Origin: Morinoia aosen
Taxonomy: Eukaryota; Arthropoda; Malacostraca; Amphipoda; Talitridae
NCBI GenBank assembly: GCA_030386875.1
Contig: CM059557.1
Coordinates: forward strand, 55,816,514-55,880,513
Direction: 5' to 3'
DNA: 64,000 nucleotides
The position numbers were made by a program, and so were the translations under genes. Within the stretch, counting starts at the first letter, position 1; each line of letters begins with the position of its first letter. The notes under the pieces were generated by a model. It did no database searches. It had not been told where the DNA came from and was given only the letters and a program-made list of their open reading frames with translations. This document shows, piece after piece, positions 36,390 through 48,239 of the stretch.

Positions 36390-38600
36390 TTCTAGAAGAA
36401 TTAATTTCATCACTGGACATTTATTACCAGGACAATAATACGATAACATTGATGAAGCAATACTAAATTTAACTGAAACTACAACGACCGCACACAATCA
36501 GTGTAGTCCAATAATCACTCGCACAATTACACTGAAAAATAGACAAAAGCCCTGGATTACTGAAGACATCGTGAACAATATATAGAAACGTAAAGCGTAC
36601 TTAGCCTTACTCTACGAAGGACGAATATCTAAAGAAATGTATAACAGGTTCAGAAATCAGGTGTCAAATCAAATGCGAGTATCGAAAAAACTACTTTACG
36701 CGCAAATATCCTAAATACAAAATGATATAAAAAACTTGACGCTCGCTTAATTCAAGCTTTAAACCGAATAACAATACTACGAAAACAGTTGAGACATTTT
36801 TCAAGATAATGTAAAATATCACGAAAAAAAGATATTGCAACATTGTATAACAACTTTCTGGTTAGCATGGGCAAAAATATAGTTGATAGTATTTCTAATG
36901 AGCCTACAGACCACTTGAAACACATGGATAATGTCTGTGAACACAACTTTTTTCACATCAACCAATTCTTCCGATATAGTTACGGGCATAAAAAACTTAA
37001 AAAAATATAAAGTGGATTAAAGATGTTTTCGGCTAAAGTTCTTGAGGCTATAGCTGATATCATAGCACCATGCATATCTAATATTATTTATCAGACACTT
37101 TTTCAGAGTATTTTCTCAAGCTCTCTCAAAATTACCAGAGTGACCCCTATTCATTAAAAAGGTGATAAAAATTATTTTAATAATTATAGACCTGTCTCTG
37201 TATTACCAATTATTAGGATAATATTCGAGAAAATTGTGTGTAAAAAGTGTATTCTTATTTTGAACAAAAAATATTTCCTCCACAATAATCAATACGGTTT
37301 TCGTTCTAAAAATCAATACGGGCTGCATTAAATCATCGATAATACCTTTACTCGAATTTAAATGATGGAAAGCGTGTTTTCTCCGTGTTTCTTGACTTCC
37401 GAAAAGCATTCGATTATAAGGACAATAACATTTTGCTATCGAATCTCTACTGTTACCGCAAAAGAGGGTTTACACATGATTGGTTCAAATCATACTTAAC
37501 AAAATGGAAGCAATATGTGGCATTGACGTTGCCCAGTCGAAACTATGCACTGAAAATCAGCCGTAGAGTACCACAAGGGTCGGTCCTTGGGCGTCTCCTC
37601 TTTTTTATATTCATCAACGACATAGTTAAATCTACTTCATTTTTCAAACTCAGGCTTTTTGCCGATGACAGCACGCTCTCTGCGGCTGTTCCAAATTAAA
37701 ATCCAATTTTAATTGCGGAGAGCGTAAATAATGAGTTGCAAAAGGTTTCAATGTGGCTTAAAGCTAATAAAATCTGTCTCAATATCGAAAAGTCAAAATA
37801 CATTGTTTTCTCATACAAGGGAAATGTGTCTCTTGCACGTATTAAAATTGGTGATATAATTGAAGAAACTAACCCCTAAGCTCCTCGGCATTATATTAGA
37901 TAAACAGATGATATACAAAGAGCATAATGCACATATCAGTACTAAATTATGAAAATCTTTTGGAATCCACCATATAGTAGAAATGTATTGCTCGGAGAAG
38001 CTTTAAAAATACATCATCGCACGATTATTTCACTATACTTGAAATACAGAATAGACGCTTAATTGGCACGGAACTGATAAGAATGAAACTAATTTATTCT
38101 TTGGGCAGCAAAAAAAAAGAAAATAAAAAAATAGAGCGGTAAAGAAATCAGAATATAATGCTCACACAAATGATTTATTGAAAAGTTTAAAAATACTTAA
38201 GCTATGGGATCTCTACCAGCTCTCCATATGTAATTCTATGTATGAAACACTGACTGATGAGGGCGACAGATAATCCAAATAATCATTAATAACTTAAAAA
38301 AGAAGTAAGTTCGTACTCCCATATTATTCGGAATCTTGGTCACAGCACAGTATCCTCTTCATTAAAACTAACAATCGGGATACGATCCTAGCTGGGATTC
38401 GTGGAAAAAGTTCTTACAAAGCTTTCAAAACGAATCTTGAATCCTTCTTCCTATTGAAATATTAATCACATAAGGTAGTCAAGTCAAATTTTTTTCAGCT
38501 GTATGACTTATCTTGATAAGGTAATTTGCCCTGATAAATGACATAGACCTTAAGTCTGCTCCTAATCATTTTCTAGAATAAACTGCTCCCATCTAGCCCA
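36390..38600 (+). mobile_element. Degenerate CR1/Jockey-like LINE
   Basis: A plus-strand non-LTR element with the linker, the RT domain and the C-terminal region, and a short 3' UTR with a GAATAAAC signal near 38576. The endonuclease is missing at the 5' end, as expected for 5' truncation. No RNase H follows the RT, unlike the element at 0.9-1.6 kb. Stops and frameshifts occur throughout, so it is inactive. Target duplications and a clear tail were not found. Confidence 0.8.
36420..38470 (+). pseudogene. LINE ORF2 reverse transcriptase, disrupted
   Basis: Linker: NIDEAILNLTETTTT, RQKPWITEDIVNNI, stop, then ATLYNNFLVSMGKNIV, which matches the pre-RT region of CR1/Jockey-like ORF2. RT motifs: VTPIH-stop-KGDKN, NNYRPVSVLPII, NNQYGFRSK; VFLDFRKAFD with the first catalytic Asp (about 37383-37410); RRVPQGSVLGRLLFFIFIND; LRLFADDSTLSAAV with the Asp pair near 37661-37666. 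Thumb and after: LQKVSMWLKANKICLNIEKS, RIKIGDIIEE, LLGIILDKQM, HTNDLLKSLKILKLWDLYQL. The stretch 37385-37699 is unbroken and the catalytic residues are intact, but several stops occur before and after it. Confidence 0.8.
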
Positions 38601-40233
38601 TTTTAACTATTTTTGTAAAAATGAAACATCGAATCATGAGAGAACCAATTTATTGATCAGTCTAGTACAGCCCCAGGTTATGCAAATTAGGTTAAACATA
38701 ACTGTACTTCTTGAAATAGCGTTGATGATATCATGCCCTAGAAGTAGCTGAACTTATTTGGGCCCACAAGTAGCTATACTCGAGTAGCTATACTCAATAG
38801 ATAGAAGATACAATCTACTGCTGTATCACTTGTGATAAATAAACTATTTAAATTGCTTATTTTGATGACTTCAACGGTCAAATTCGTATGACCCGATACA
38901 AGAGGGTTGAGGGTACTAAAAATACAGATGAATAATGTGCAGATGATGCATCGAATAAATGAGCATACGATACAAAATAATAAACGCCTTACAAAGGTAA
39001 AATAAGCATCAATGAAATATATTTCATAGAAGCACGCAAATATTACAAATCTTGTAACAATATTAGATCGAATGTTACACCTGACAGCTAAATCGCACAA
39101 CTGATTATACAATTTTCACGTAGTTTAAAAAAAGGAAATAAAATTAGTGAGGGGGTGAATATCTCTATTAGTGGGTTTCTTAAATAACGTCTGCGACATA
39201 TTAGCATCGATGAAATACAAGAGTTTTAACAGATATTTTAAAACACTTTCGTAGATATCTTTACTCAACTTGATTTGAAAAAGCCACTTGAAAAACACTA
39301 CAATCCATGTATCACATTAGTTAGTGGAGGGACAATGAAAATAGCACTCAGTCAATGCCTCCAACATCTACAATGACTGTGTCCCAAGGATCATGGATAC
39401 TAAGGGAAACGAGGTGGAATAAATGTTGTATTCTCTAAATCGTGAATTTTCTCTAGGCAACCATTGCATAAAAGTAACGTCATCAATGTTTATTGTTTTG
39501 AATAGCTCTGAATAAGGAATCGAATTTCTTGATGTGTCCAATTTCACATGCAGTCTCATTAAGCCCTTTATACATAATATTTTTATGTTATGACTATTAC
39601 GTTTAGGCTTGAGGGACACGGTAATTTTATTCGGTCTAAATTAAAAATATCGTATAAATAAAACGGAATACGCTTCCCTGTGACGTTGAAGAACAATAAA
39701 ACATTTCCTTTCACTTTGAAGTCCCTGTAGGCTAAAAAACCGAATTAAAATAATTTAATCTTGACGGAAATACATTAAAGGTGATATAGAGTCAGGGAGC
39801 ATTTTGTCACAAGACAACAACTCCTCGCTTGGAAAACTATGAGGTTCTGCCATCACAAAACTAATTTACATTGGCGTAGAAATTCTATTCGACTAACTTA
39901 AACACGCCGCTGGCAACCAATTATTATTCATGATGGAAGGAACCCGACGTGGCTCCGCTCGCTGAAATTCACGGTCATCTACAACCGAGTAGCCAGATCT
40001 GAATATTGGATGCTAGAATAAATTACTACCTTTTTCAAAGCCCTTTCCTGATAGGCATTCACGACGTAGGGCTCGCCGGGGATGTGAAATATTTAAATGA
40101 ATAATCAAATTTGTGAGTTTGTCAGTAGTGTCAGCACAATGCCTCGAGATAAAGGATGACAAAGGGTGACACAGTTGAATTTCGGGCGTTCGTTAACGAC
40201 TGTTCAATGCTTCAGCCTATAAACGGGTGATCC
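38601..40233. other. Non-coding DNA, nothing recognised
   Basis: Minus-strand frames of 112 codons (38774-39112, Cys- and Ile-rich, hydrophobic) and 83 codons (39368-39619, with KRNSHNIKILCIKGLMRL) have no motif that I recognise; no splice signals were matched to them. Confidence 0.35.
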
Positions 40234-40526
40234 AGTTCGTATTCGTTATCGAGTTAACATGTATTGGTGTTCCCTCGACACATTGGTGTTCACTTGACAC
40301 GTATTCGTTATCGAGTTAACATGTATTGGTGTTCCCTCGACACATTGGTGTTCACTTGACACGTATTCGTTATCGAGTTAACATGTATTGTTGTTCCCTC
40401 GACACATTGGTGTTCACTTGACACGTATTCGTTATCGTGTTAACATGTATTGGTGTTCCCTCGACACGTTGGTGTTCACTTGACACGTATTCGTTATCGT
40501 GTTAACATGTATTGGTGTTCCTTCGA
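40234..40526. repeat. Tandem satellite, 62-bp unit, about 4.6 copies
   Basis: GTATTCGTTATCGNGTTAAC begins units at 40240, 40301, 40363, 40425 and 40487. Each unit continues ATGTATTGGTGTTCCCTCGA, CACATTGGTGTTCACTTGAC. TGGTGTTC occurs twice per unit, each time before a CGA/TGA, so the unit has an internal half-repeat. Copies differ by only a few substitutions, so the array is young. Confidence 0.95.
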
Positions 40527-41861
40527 AGCAAAATAAGAACTCTCCTGATATCAACCATCACGTTCAATAGGGAGATTATAACATGAGGCGAAATTTGACT
40601 CTGATGCTTGATTCGCAAATTATATACCTAACATCCTGTTTTTCCTCTATTTTCATTTATTTAGAGGTACATCAACTGCAGGCCGAGACAGAAGTAATAT
40701 ATATGATATATACACCATACAAGAGCATTCTTCATTAGCGTGAAAAGCTTTGTATAATTAGAGCCCTCGAATGTTATTTAAATTTTATTTGCATGAAATC
40801 TAGCTAATTCTTTTCAATTGCAACATAAAGAAGCTCGATGTTTAGGGTGGAAGGAGTTGACTTTACCAGATCAGAGACAACATTGAATTCCTAACTGTAA
40901 GTATACAACTCAGTAAAGGGAAACACTACGGATGGTAGGTGTGCAGTTTTTGCCTACATTCAAAATACACACATGCATGTAATTCTAAATTCTTTGTAAG
41001 TTCATTTAATAATTCTTAAAAATTGAGCCTGCTGAACACGTCACCGTATTAAACTGAAAAACTTTACATTACTTATACATTTCATTTGCTGAGAATCTAA
41101 CGGTTTAATAGTTTCTGTGAGTCGGCAGTTATGATGTAAACATCTTTTGCTATCGCGAACAGATAATAATTAATGAAGGAAAATGGTCAATCTTTATCGA
41201 ACAATTTTACAAAGCCTGCATTGTTGAATTTCAGAGACACGCATTCGATCTTGTTTATCATGAGATTGCATTCAACATTTTTTAATGCGCGGGAGACTAA
41301 AATTTTTGAAAATTGTAAATGAAATCAGGATCAAGCAAAGCTCATGTTTAAAATCATGCGCTCTTGAAACATTATTTGCGATAAAAGTTAACAATTTATC
41401 AAGAAAATTCAGATGAAATGCGGGTGATCTCACGATAAGTGTACACACAGTGCGACTCCTATTTTCAAAGGTATTCCTATGAAACTTACAAAAAAGTTCT
41501 ATCCTCTTCGTAAATATTCATGCTAGATGTTTAAGTCAATAAACGACCTCAGTCGTTGTGTTTATAAGGCGATGTTTACACGTGACTCACAGGAGTATGT
41601 TGTCACCTTTTCGGACAACCAACAGGTGTACAGGCTGCTCAGAAAGTCCTTGAACATTCTTTTTCAAATGTTAAAAGCACTGTTGGGAACTGATTTTTGG
41701 TTATAAAAGAGCTCAAGAAGTTAAAAATTACTGATTTTTGGTTTATAATTCATTTTTTTTAATTCAGAAATTCTCTTAGGAAGTGGGCTAATGTAAAGCT
41801 TTAATAAATAAACCCAGTTTTGTTTATCTAATATTAATGCAAAAATCAATCGTTTCTCAAA
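40527..41861. other. Non-coding DNA, nothing recognised
   Basis: AT-rich, with no frame of note and no repeat beyond a short near-duplicate TTACTGATTTTTGG at about 41686 and 41727. Confidence 0.45.
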
Positions 41862-42018
41862 TTATGAATACGGATTAAGAGTTAAGCGCGACAAAAGATC
41901 ATCCCCGAAATGAATTTTCTGAACAAATCTCTTCGGCAGAAATGGACCAAAATACTGTAAGAAAAACTTCATGCCATTGTAACAGGCTTCCGACGGATGA
42001 GTGACGATGTAATTCGGG
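41862..42018 (-). CDS. Possible CRAL-TRIO (SEC14-like) domain exon, partial
   Basis: Minus-strand frame after a plausible acceptor (CATTCCCTCAG, AG at 42019-42020), ending in TAA at 41862-41864. It reads PNYIVTHPSEACYNGMKFFL, QYFGPFLPKRFVQKIHFG, DDLLSRLTLNPYS. This has the order of the C-terminal half of CRAL-TRIO domains: a buried strand (hhIVNxP-like), a helix with the K/GPFLP element, then KIHFxG and a short loop. The family binds hydrophobic ligands such as retinoids, tocopherol or phospholipids and is large in insects. The frame stops before the usual LPxEYGG segment, so it is either a truncated pseudogene or an exon with an unusual end. No companion exons were found nearby. Confidence 0.35.
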
Positions 42019-45000
42019 CTGAGGGAATGCTTATTAAAAAATGACATGTTCAATTGTCTCGCAAGATTTACTTGACTTTCTCGCTCCATTTTGTTGTATT
42101 ATCTGTAGCTTTAGTGAATTTGAACGCATTTGGTTCAGTCCCAGGACTTTCTGCATTTTCGGCACATACTCATATTTGCGTCGAACCAGCCAGGCAAATC
42201 TCTTGATGGGGTTTTCCGCACTCCGGCACACAGCTTAGGCAGAAGAACTATTCCTGCGTCTATCTTAATGATCAATTAACTTCAGTTGCACTATGTTGCT
42301 GAGTCGAGCTTTGTTTTATTAATGCAATAAAATAAATGCAATAAAAAATCGATTTGATCGATTTAGAAATACCGATGTGTGAGAAAGAAAAAACTTTCTA
42401 ATTAAATTCGACAGTTGATTACTTTCATAAACTAATAACTTAGAGGTGAGCTGCTGGAGATAATTCCCTTTCGTACTATGGGGTGAAATTGAACTGTTGT
42501 AACCGAAGCGTCACAACAATGATCGATTTACGACTTTTATCATTTAATTCTCCATTTGATGTGGAGTTCTCAAGCTCATTGTTTTTGAAATTATCAAAAC
42601 ACAGGCGTTTGATACGGCTAACTAACTAATGAATTTACAGTTTTAGAACAAGCAACAACTCGAGACTTTATTTGAAATGTTGACAATTCAAACAGCGAGA
42701 TTTAACTCACTTTATACATTCAAATTAATTGTTGTTATATAATCTGGAACTTTTATTTAGGGAAATGATTCATTTATAGTAGTTTGTATAAAATTGGTAA
42801 ATAATTTAATTCACAATTCTCGTTAAAAAAGTTTATTTGGATATCAAAATAAGATTTAAATCTGGCTGAAGTAATGAACAAATCAATCTGGCTGAAGTAA
42901 TTATCTACCGACAAAGTTAAATAATTTTTCTTGTACATTCGTTACCATCACATACTGACCAACTTTTTCATTCTTGCGTAACACTAAATGAGAATTATTG
43001 GAAAATTACGTAGATTTTCATATGAATAATCAAATTTTAATTACGATTGAACAAATTTCTAAGATTCGTGAAAGAATTCCTTGCTATGATCAAACTTTCG
43101 TACCGACAAAGAGCAAAATATAAAATCCTCATAGTCGGTCACAAAAATATTTTGAAAATTTCCTCATAATATACAGTATATCTTTTTAATAGTTTAATAC
43201 TATCGTTGAAGATAGCCACAGAACAGACCACTAAGTTATTCTTAGTATTCAGCATTTTTAAAAATTTTATCACATAAGTGCACACCGCAAAAGCGAAGGC
43301 GAAAACCAACAATCACCGAACAGTGTGCCAATATTCACTCTGTATCGACTATAGAAAAGAAAGAAGAATTATACGTCATTAATAAACCTTTAATTCTACT
43401 TGAAACGAGATATTTGGGGCTGTTCGTCAGCTTTTTACATTTAACATTAGTTATTAATTGTCTCCGTATTTAGAAAGACACGTGTAATAAGATCCAACTT
43501 TTATGCTTTTGACATTTTGGCGCTTTACATTGACAGTATGATTGCAACGTTATGAATCTAGATGACGCACAGCCGTTTTAGAATTAATGTCGGTCATTTG
43601 ACTTTAAAAGCTTTATATGACTTGTTTGTTGTGGCTTCACCAAACCATTATATAGTTAGTTAGCAGTGATAAGACTGCGGAAAAACAGTTGCTGTTCAGA
43701 GGAAGGGAGTTCACAAAGTTTTAAACTTTTTGTGTATGTAGTAACGCTTTTAATTTGTGACCGTTTAAAGAATTTAAATTTAAAGGTCATACATATCAAT
43801 AGGAGAATGGTCATTTTAATATCTATGAATTACAAAGGCACAGCACACAGTCTCGCAAGATAAATAAAAGGATGATAGAAATGAGCTGAAATGCTTAACC
43901 GCTGAACTGATACTTCACGCCGCACACACCGTGCGAAACCTACAAAACGACTATGCCCTCTATAAATGCTTTCAGTGTTTGACGATACTCGCCAATCGGA
44001 AAAATTAACTTACGAAGCGGTAGTCGAATTTAAGATAGAATAATCAGTTGTTATTAACGGTTATAAATTTGAAATACTTCACAACTAAATATACTTATTG
44101 CAGATTTTTGATAAATATAGACGTGTGAAGGTAAACTTGCTTACGTTAGACTGGGTTCCGTGATATGGTTGTATTTGACGGAAAAAATAGCATTGCTTCC
44201 TTCCACTCAGCTCCCAAATTATGAAAAAAACTTGTGCTTCGGTAAACCAGCTAACTTGAGCAGTTTTAATTGGGCTCAAAATCCTTTAAGACTTGAACAT
44301 TGAGAAACATCAGACCACTTAAATGGGCTTTGGGAGCGCGAGCATCAATAAAACGTAACTTCCTAATTTTGAAAGGTGATCTGCGTAGCTGATCTTTTAG
44401 GACACAATCCTCATCTTTTCGTTTGATTTGCATATCTGCAATAAGTTTCAAGACCCTGTGGAACAGTCAACTCGATTCGATGAGAGGGTTGGCTAATTTT
44501 TGTCGGGGGATTCGAGATGCAGTTTAGTTTCAGATGGATTACTTCCTTGAAGCCCGTTCCAATTGGATGAAATACAAACATTTTTTCCTGTGTTGCTGAA
44601 TGAATTCAACACGGTGCTTTGTCCTTATGCCTCATTGCTCGCGCATTGATCTTACTTTCTAAATTTCTTTCTGACATCAAAACGTGGAGAATCTGTTTCA
44701 AATATCACTGCATAATAAAGATGAAAGATTTAAAATCCCCGTAAAGCTATTCGAAGCTATGAAATATTTACTTTTTATCTTAATATTTCATGATGGTAAT
44801 TCATGAAATTGAAAACAGCTTTTGAATTTTACTTTAAAAGTAATTAAATGCCAATCATACTTCCACAATACTATTGATTACGCCATTCTAATCCTACACG
44901 ACGTATGCCAGACTTAAACGCTCGCTGACATTGACGGTGGTCATTGAGAGGCCTCCCTGTGAGCGACCCAGAAATTGCCGGACTGCGGCAGGTACAGACA

Positions 45001-45130
45001 GAGATCAGCCTGGCCTGGTCACAGAGAGCATTGTTTTCCATTCATGTAGAATATTTGGGAAAACAGCGAGAAAGCATGCGCCTATATAGTTGCAGGACTT
45101 ACTAGTGAAACATGACATTCTGCCCTCAAG
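42019..45130. other. Non-coding DNA with a small 24-bp duplication
   Basis: AATCTGGCTGAAGTAAT occurs twice 24 bp apart near 42868-42902. Frames of 61-65 codons (42034-42238 on both strands, 43666-43863, 44085-44451) have no motif. Otherwise AT-rich and featureless. Confidence 0.4.
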
Positions 45131-45131
45131 C

Positions 45132-45277
45132 GCAGTTATCACACAAATCACATAAATATTCTTGCTCATTATTTTTTAATGAGAACAGGAGGTCAGGCTG
45201 GTACGCAGTTATCATACAACGCACATAGATATTTGAGCTCATTATTTTTAGTAAGAGCATGAGGTAAGGTTGGTGCA
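45132..45277. repeat. Tandem duplication, 73-bp unit, 2 copies
   Basis: GCAGTTATCACACAAATCAC at 45132 and GCAGTTATCATACAACGCAC at 45205 begin two units that share CATARATATT, GCTCATTATTTTT and GAGGTMAGGYTGGT. A single duplication of moderate age. A GC-rich patch without known motif (45340-45540) follows. Confidence 0.85.
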
Positions 45278-45848
45278 CTCACTACACAAAACGAGCATCT
45301 CGCTGTGACATTCCTAATGCAACAGGCACACATCGATCCTCTCAAACTGAGGCACGATGAGGCTAGCTGAGGGCGGCACACGAGACCCCCTCTCGAGTAA
45401 TCCGGAACCCCTGCTACTAAATCCGTGCCGTCCCATGTCCCGGTCTGTCTCCTCGCCCCCCTGGTGTTCGCTGCCCGCACCTCCTGCAGTGAACACTGAG
45501 CTGGGACCAGCGAGTAACACGCTCTTGATGGCGGCTTGACTGATCACTTGTACCTTGTCTGTCTTCGAATAAATTGATATTACAAGGGGAAAAAATAGGT
45601 GCGGTGAGTACGTGCTTTCTTATTTTTCGTTCGACCGACATGCTCGTAGTTCGTATTATAATGATTCATTTGGAAACTTGCTCCTTGAGTTTTGTTTACA
45701 TTAACGCTTCTCATTGAGATTTCAGCTTGTGGTTACCGCATGTTGTTTCCAACACAGTAATGACTTTCTCCTCGAACAGGTTATTAAACATTGTGAGAAA
45801 ATGCAAAGCAATTCGAAGGAGATTTTGATTTTAATGAAATAGATGCTT

Positions 45849-45889
45849 AACCCTATTGAAAATCGAGGACGGTGCACCGGTGGAATATG
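45849..45889 (+). repeat. 41-bp inverted repeat, left copy
   Basis: Begins AACCCTATTGAAAATCGAGG and ends CACCGGTGGAATATG. Its reverse complement occurs at 52353-52393 with one difference. The two copies bracket 6.5 kb of repeat-rich DNA. Confidence 0.9.
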
Positions 45890-46002
45890 AGTGGAAACAT
45901 GGACGATTTGAGGTTGGTTTATCGTCTATTTAAGGGTCAAATGTCCAGTCTCCGCGACCATACTGCGCCCTTAATACGTCCATACTGCGACCCACTTTGG
46001 TC

Positions 46003-46130
46003 GGTGAACAGCTTCAAATCAACCTCAAATCACCTCTAAAACCAACTTAGGCCGATGAATGGTTTCAAATCAACCTCAACCCAACTCTACATCCAATGAA
46101 TCGCTCGCTTCGCAACCTTAATCAACTCCA
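46003..46130. repeat. Two diverged copies of a CAAATCAACCTCAA repeat
   Basis: GGTGAACAGCTTCAAATCAA and GATGAATGGTTTCAAATCAA begin two units of about 50-60 bp sharing CCTCAA, CACCTCT/CAACTCT and CCAA words. CGCAACCTTAA-CAAC recurs at 46380, hinting at further decayed copies. Confidence 0.55.
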
Positions 46131-46165
46131 AATCACGGGTGGCCACCTCTACGCAATCGCTTAAA

Positions 46166-46249
46166 AAACGCTCCCAGCTGCCAGTGTATGACGTCACGAG
46201 CATATATACATATGGTTGTGACGTCATACACTGGCAGCTGGGAGCGTTT
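46166..46249. repeat. Perfect 32-bp hairpin carrying two TGACGTCA palindromes
   Basis: AAACGCTCCCAGCTGCCAGT to GACGTCAC (46166-46197) is exactly complementary to 46218-46249, with a 20-bp AT-rich loop (GAGCATATATACATATGGTT). Each arm ends beside the loop with TGACGTCA, the CRE/ATF consensus, at 46189-46196 and 46219-46226. A 32-bp stem with no mismatch in a region of decayed repeats implies recent origin or gene conversion between arms. It may be a small MITE core. Confidence 0.95.
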
Positions 46250-46935
46250 CTTATCCATCGTACAGAGATCACCTGTGATTCTAATTTTGCTAGGATGAAG
46301 AAGCAACATTATTAACATACCATTCTAACCGCACACTAATAAATATCATCTACCCTTATTTAGGATATATGAATCAATTGCGCAACCTTAACCAACACAT
46401 TTACGTAGATATTTGGTAGCAACGATCAGATATTCGGTATAACCACCCCCCACCCACACACACACACAAATATGTACCTGAACACATTGTTGATCACCTT
46501 CGAGAACGTCCTTCAATTCAGAGGTTGCTGAAGACGGACGAGGGACATTCAGGTTTGGTTTCCACATTTTGTTGCTTTTACATTGCCTTCACTACCAGCC
46601 CCACCACAACGATGAATCGTCATAAATATCAATTGACCGAGGTGGTGAAGCTAATAGTTAGGCCATCTCTCGTTCCTCGTCAACAGGAAGAATCGCCATT
46701 TTCCCCAGAAGTCACGGGTCTGAACTCAAACACAAGCGAAATTTTAGAAGAAAAAGACTCTTTGTGCGTTCCAGCGTCATTTTCTTATGAAGCTTCCGTT
46801 AGAGTAGCCAATGCAGCATACAACCGTCTTTCTTTTTAACCGTTGCAGATAAATGTAAATTGCTGTCTTTTTATTTGAAATTCGGATCGAAACGTTAAAA
46901 AATATTTATAAAATCCTGTCATAAAATTATTGATG
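46250..46935. other. Unassigned DNA with CA microsatellite and 104-codon frame
   Basis: A (CA)n tract lies at 46455-46468. The plus-strand frame 46525-46839 reads NRHKYQLTEVVKLIVRPSLV and ends ASVRVANAAYNRLSF; I do not recognise it. It stops about 100 bp before the foldback element. Confidence 0.3.
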
Positions 46936-47627
46936 AGGCGATGTATTGGTATCGGTCATTTTTACTGGTGTTGGTAAAATCCGGCCGATACTTTCCAATA
47001 ACGCGTATTTTATCATAAAAATGAAGGTCATAAATCATGAAAGTAAAAGTATGATCAAATAAAGAGCCTATTCATACCTAGTAAATTAGTTAGCTAACTG
47101 TTGAATTACAGTGTTTAATAAGGCCCGCTAACTGAATTTACTTCTTCGACTTCCCGATGAGGCACGTACGGTCAGTAAGTGAAAGCTATGTAACATGAAT
47201 AGTGGAAAACAGAAGCGACATATAATTATTATACTTAAACAACAAAACAGGCGAACCAAAATCAAACCAATTATGTAAATAAAGTTGAAGGTGTATTTTA
47301 AAGTTTTTGAAATTTATTGCAGAAAAAGCTGAAAATTCGATTTTTATTTATCTTGTAAATCGTCAAAGACTACAAAGCGAATAATTTTATTTTAATTTTA
47401 GCATATGAATCCCCGTACAGTAGGAATATAGCATTTTTCTTTAATTTACGATGTTTGAAAAATTCACGAACAATCTTATAGTTAGTTGCGCGTGTTTGGA
47501 TCTTTTTGGTTTCGGGGCCTATCGAATATTAATGTTTTTTTTTCGCCGAAGTATGTATTTTGGTGGGGAAAACACATACATGCTAACTATTTTGTGGATA
47601 AATTATTGTTTTGGTCCACTTTTGGAA

Positions 47628-47855
47628 CTACACCTTTTTCACTTCAAATTAATCTAAGTCACGTTCAAATTAATCCGAGTAAAGTTCAAATTAATCCGAG
47701 TCAAGTTCAAATTAATCCAAGTCAAGTTCAAATTGATCCAAGTCAAGTTCAATTTAATCCAAGTCAAGTTCAATTTAATCCAAGTCAAGTTCAATTTAAT
47801 CTAAGTCAAGTTCAAATTAATCCATGTCAAGTTCAAATCAATCCAAGTCAAGTCA
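47628..47855 (+). repeat. Minisatellite array (c): 21-bp unit, about 10 copies
   Basis: The unit is AATTAATCCAAGTCAAGTTC plus A. Copies vary at few sites (CCGAG, CTAAG, CAATT). The shoulder before it, CTACACCTTTTTCACTTCAA, is shared with array (d). Two frames are open: one reads VQINPSQ heptads (47486-47884), the other FKLIQVK heptads with stops, the same peptide theme as arrays (a), (b) and (d). It lies only in the left arm of the foldback element, so it arrived after the arms formed or was lost from the right arm. Confidence 0.95.
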
Positions 47856-48239
47856 CCGATACTTTTACAATTTTATTAAAATAAAATCATTATAAGCCCA
47901 ACATGAGTAATGCAATAAAATTATTAACTAATGTATCTAATAATATAACAATATTAACAATAAAGTTTTCGATTAGAAATAATAGAACTGCTCTAGCTTT
48001 GTTAACTATATTGTTGCAATAAAAGGTAAATCTGAAGGATATGTCAGTTATCGATTTTATAAATTTCGATGCCTAAGCATAGTTAATTAGATCGAAATAA
48101 ACAAGTTTTCTTCTATGCACTTTCCGTCTCAAATGAGTATTTTATTAGTTATAGCGGTAAATGACTTACCGCAACTCCAGTGTTTGAAGCGGCAAGTAAT
48201 TCAAGGAGCACGTCGGACAGCGACACTGCAATGCGCACT

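Noticed and set aside
38774..39112. 112-codon hydrophobic minus-strand frame as a membrane protein
   Set aside because: It is rich in Cys, Ile and Phe as expected from AT-rich antisense sequence, with no family motif and no splice or start context.
45193..45641. GC-rich patch with overlapping frames as a CpG-island exon
   Set aside because: Open frames occur on both strands with no motif or splice support; base composition explains them.
46087..46318. Two minus-strand frames across the 32-bp hairpin
   Set aside because: They read through a perfect inverted repeat and have no similarity to known proteins.
47486..47884. 132-codon frame with VQINPSQ heptads as a real gene
   Set aside because: It is generated by the 21-bp minisatellite. 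The frame differs from the LIQVKF frame seen in the other arrays, and it has no splice sites or domain.
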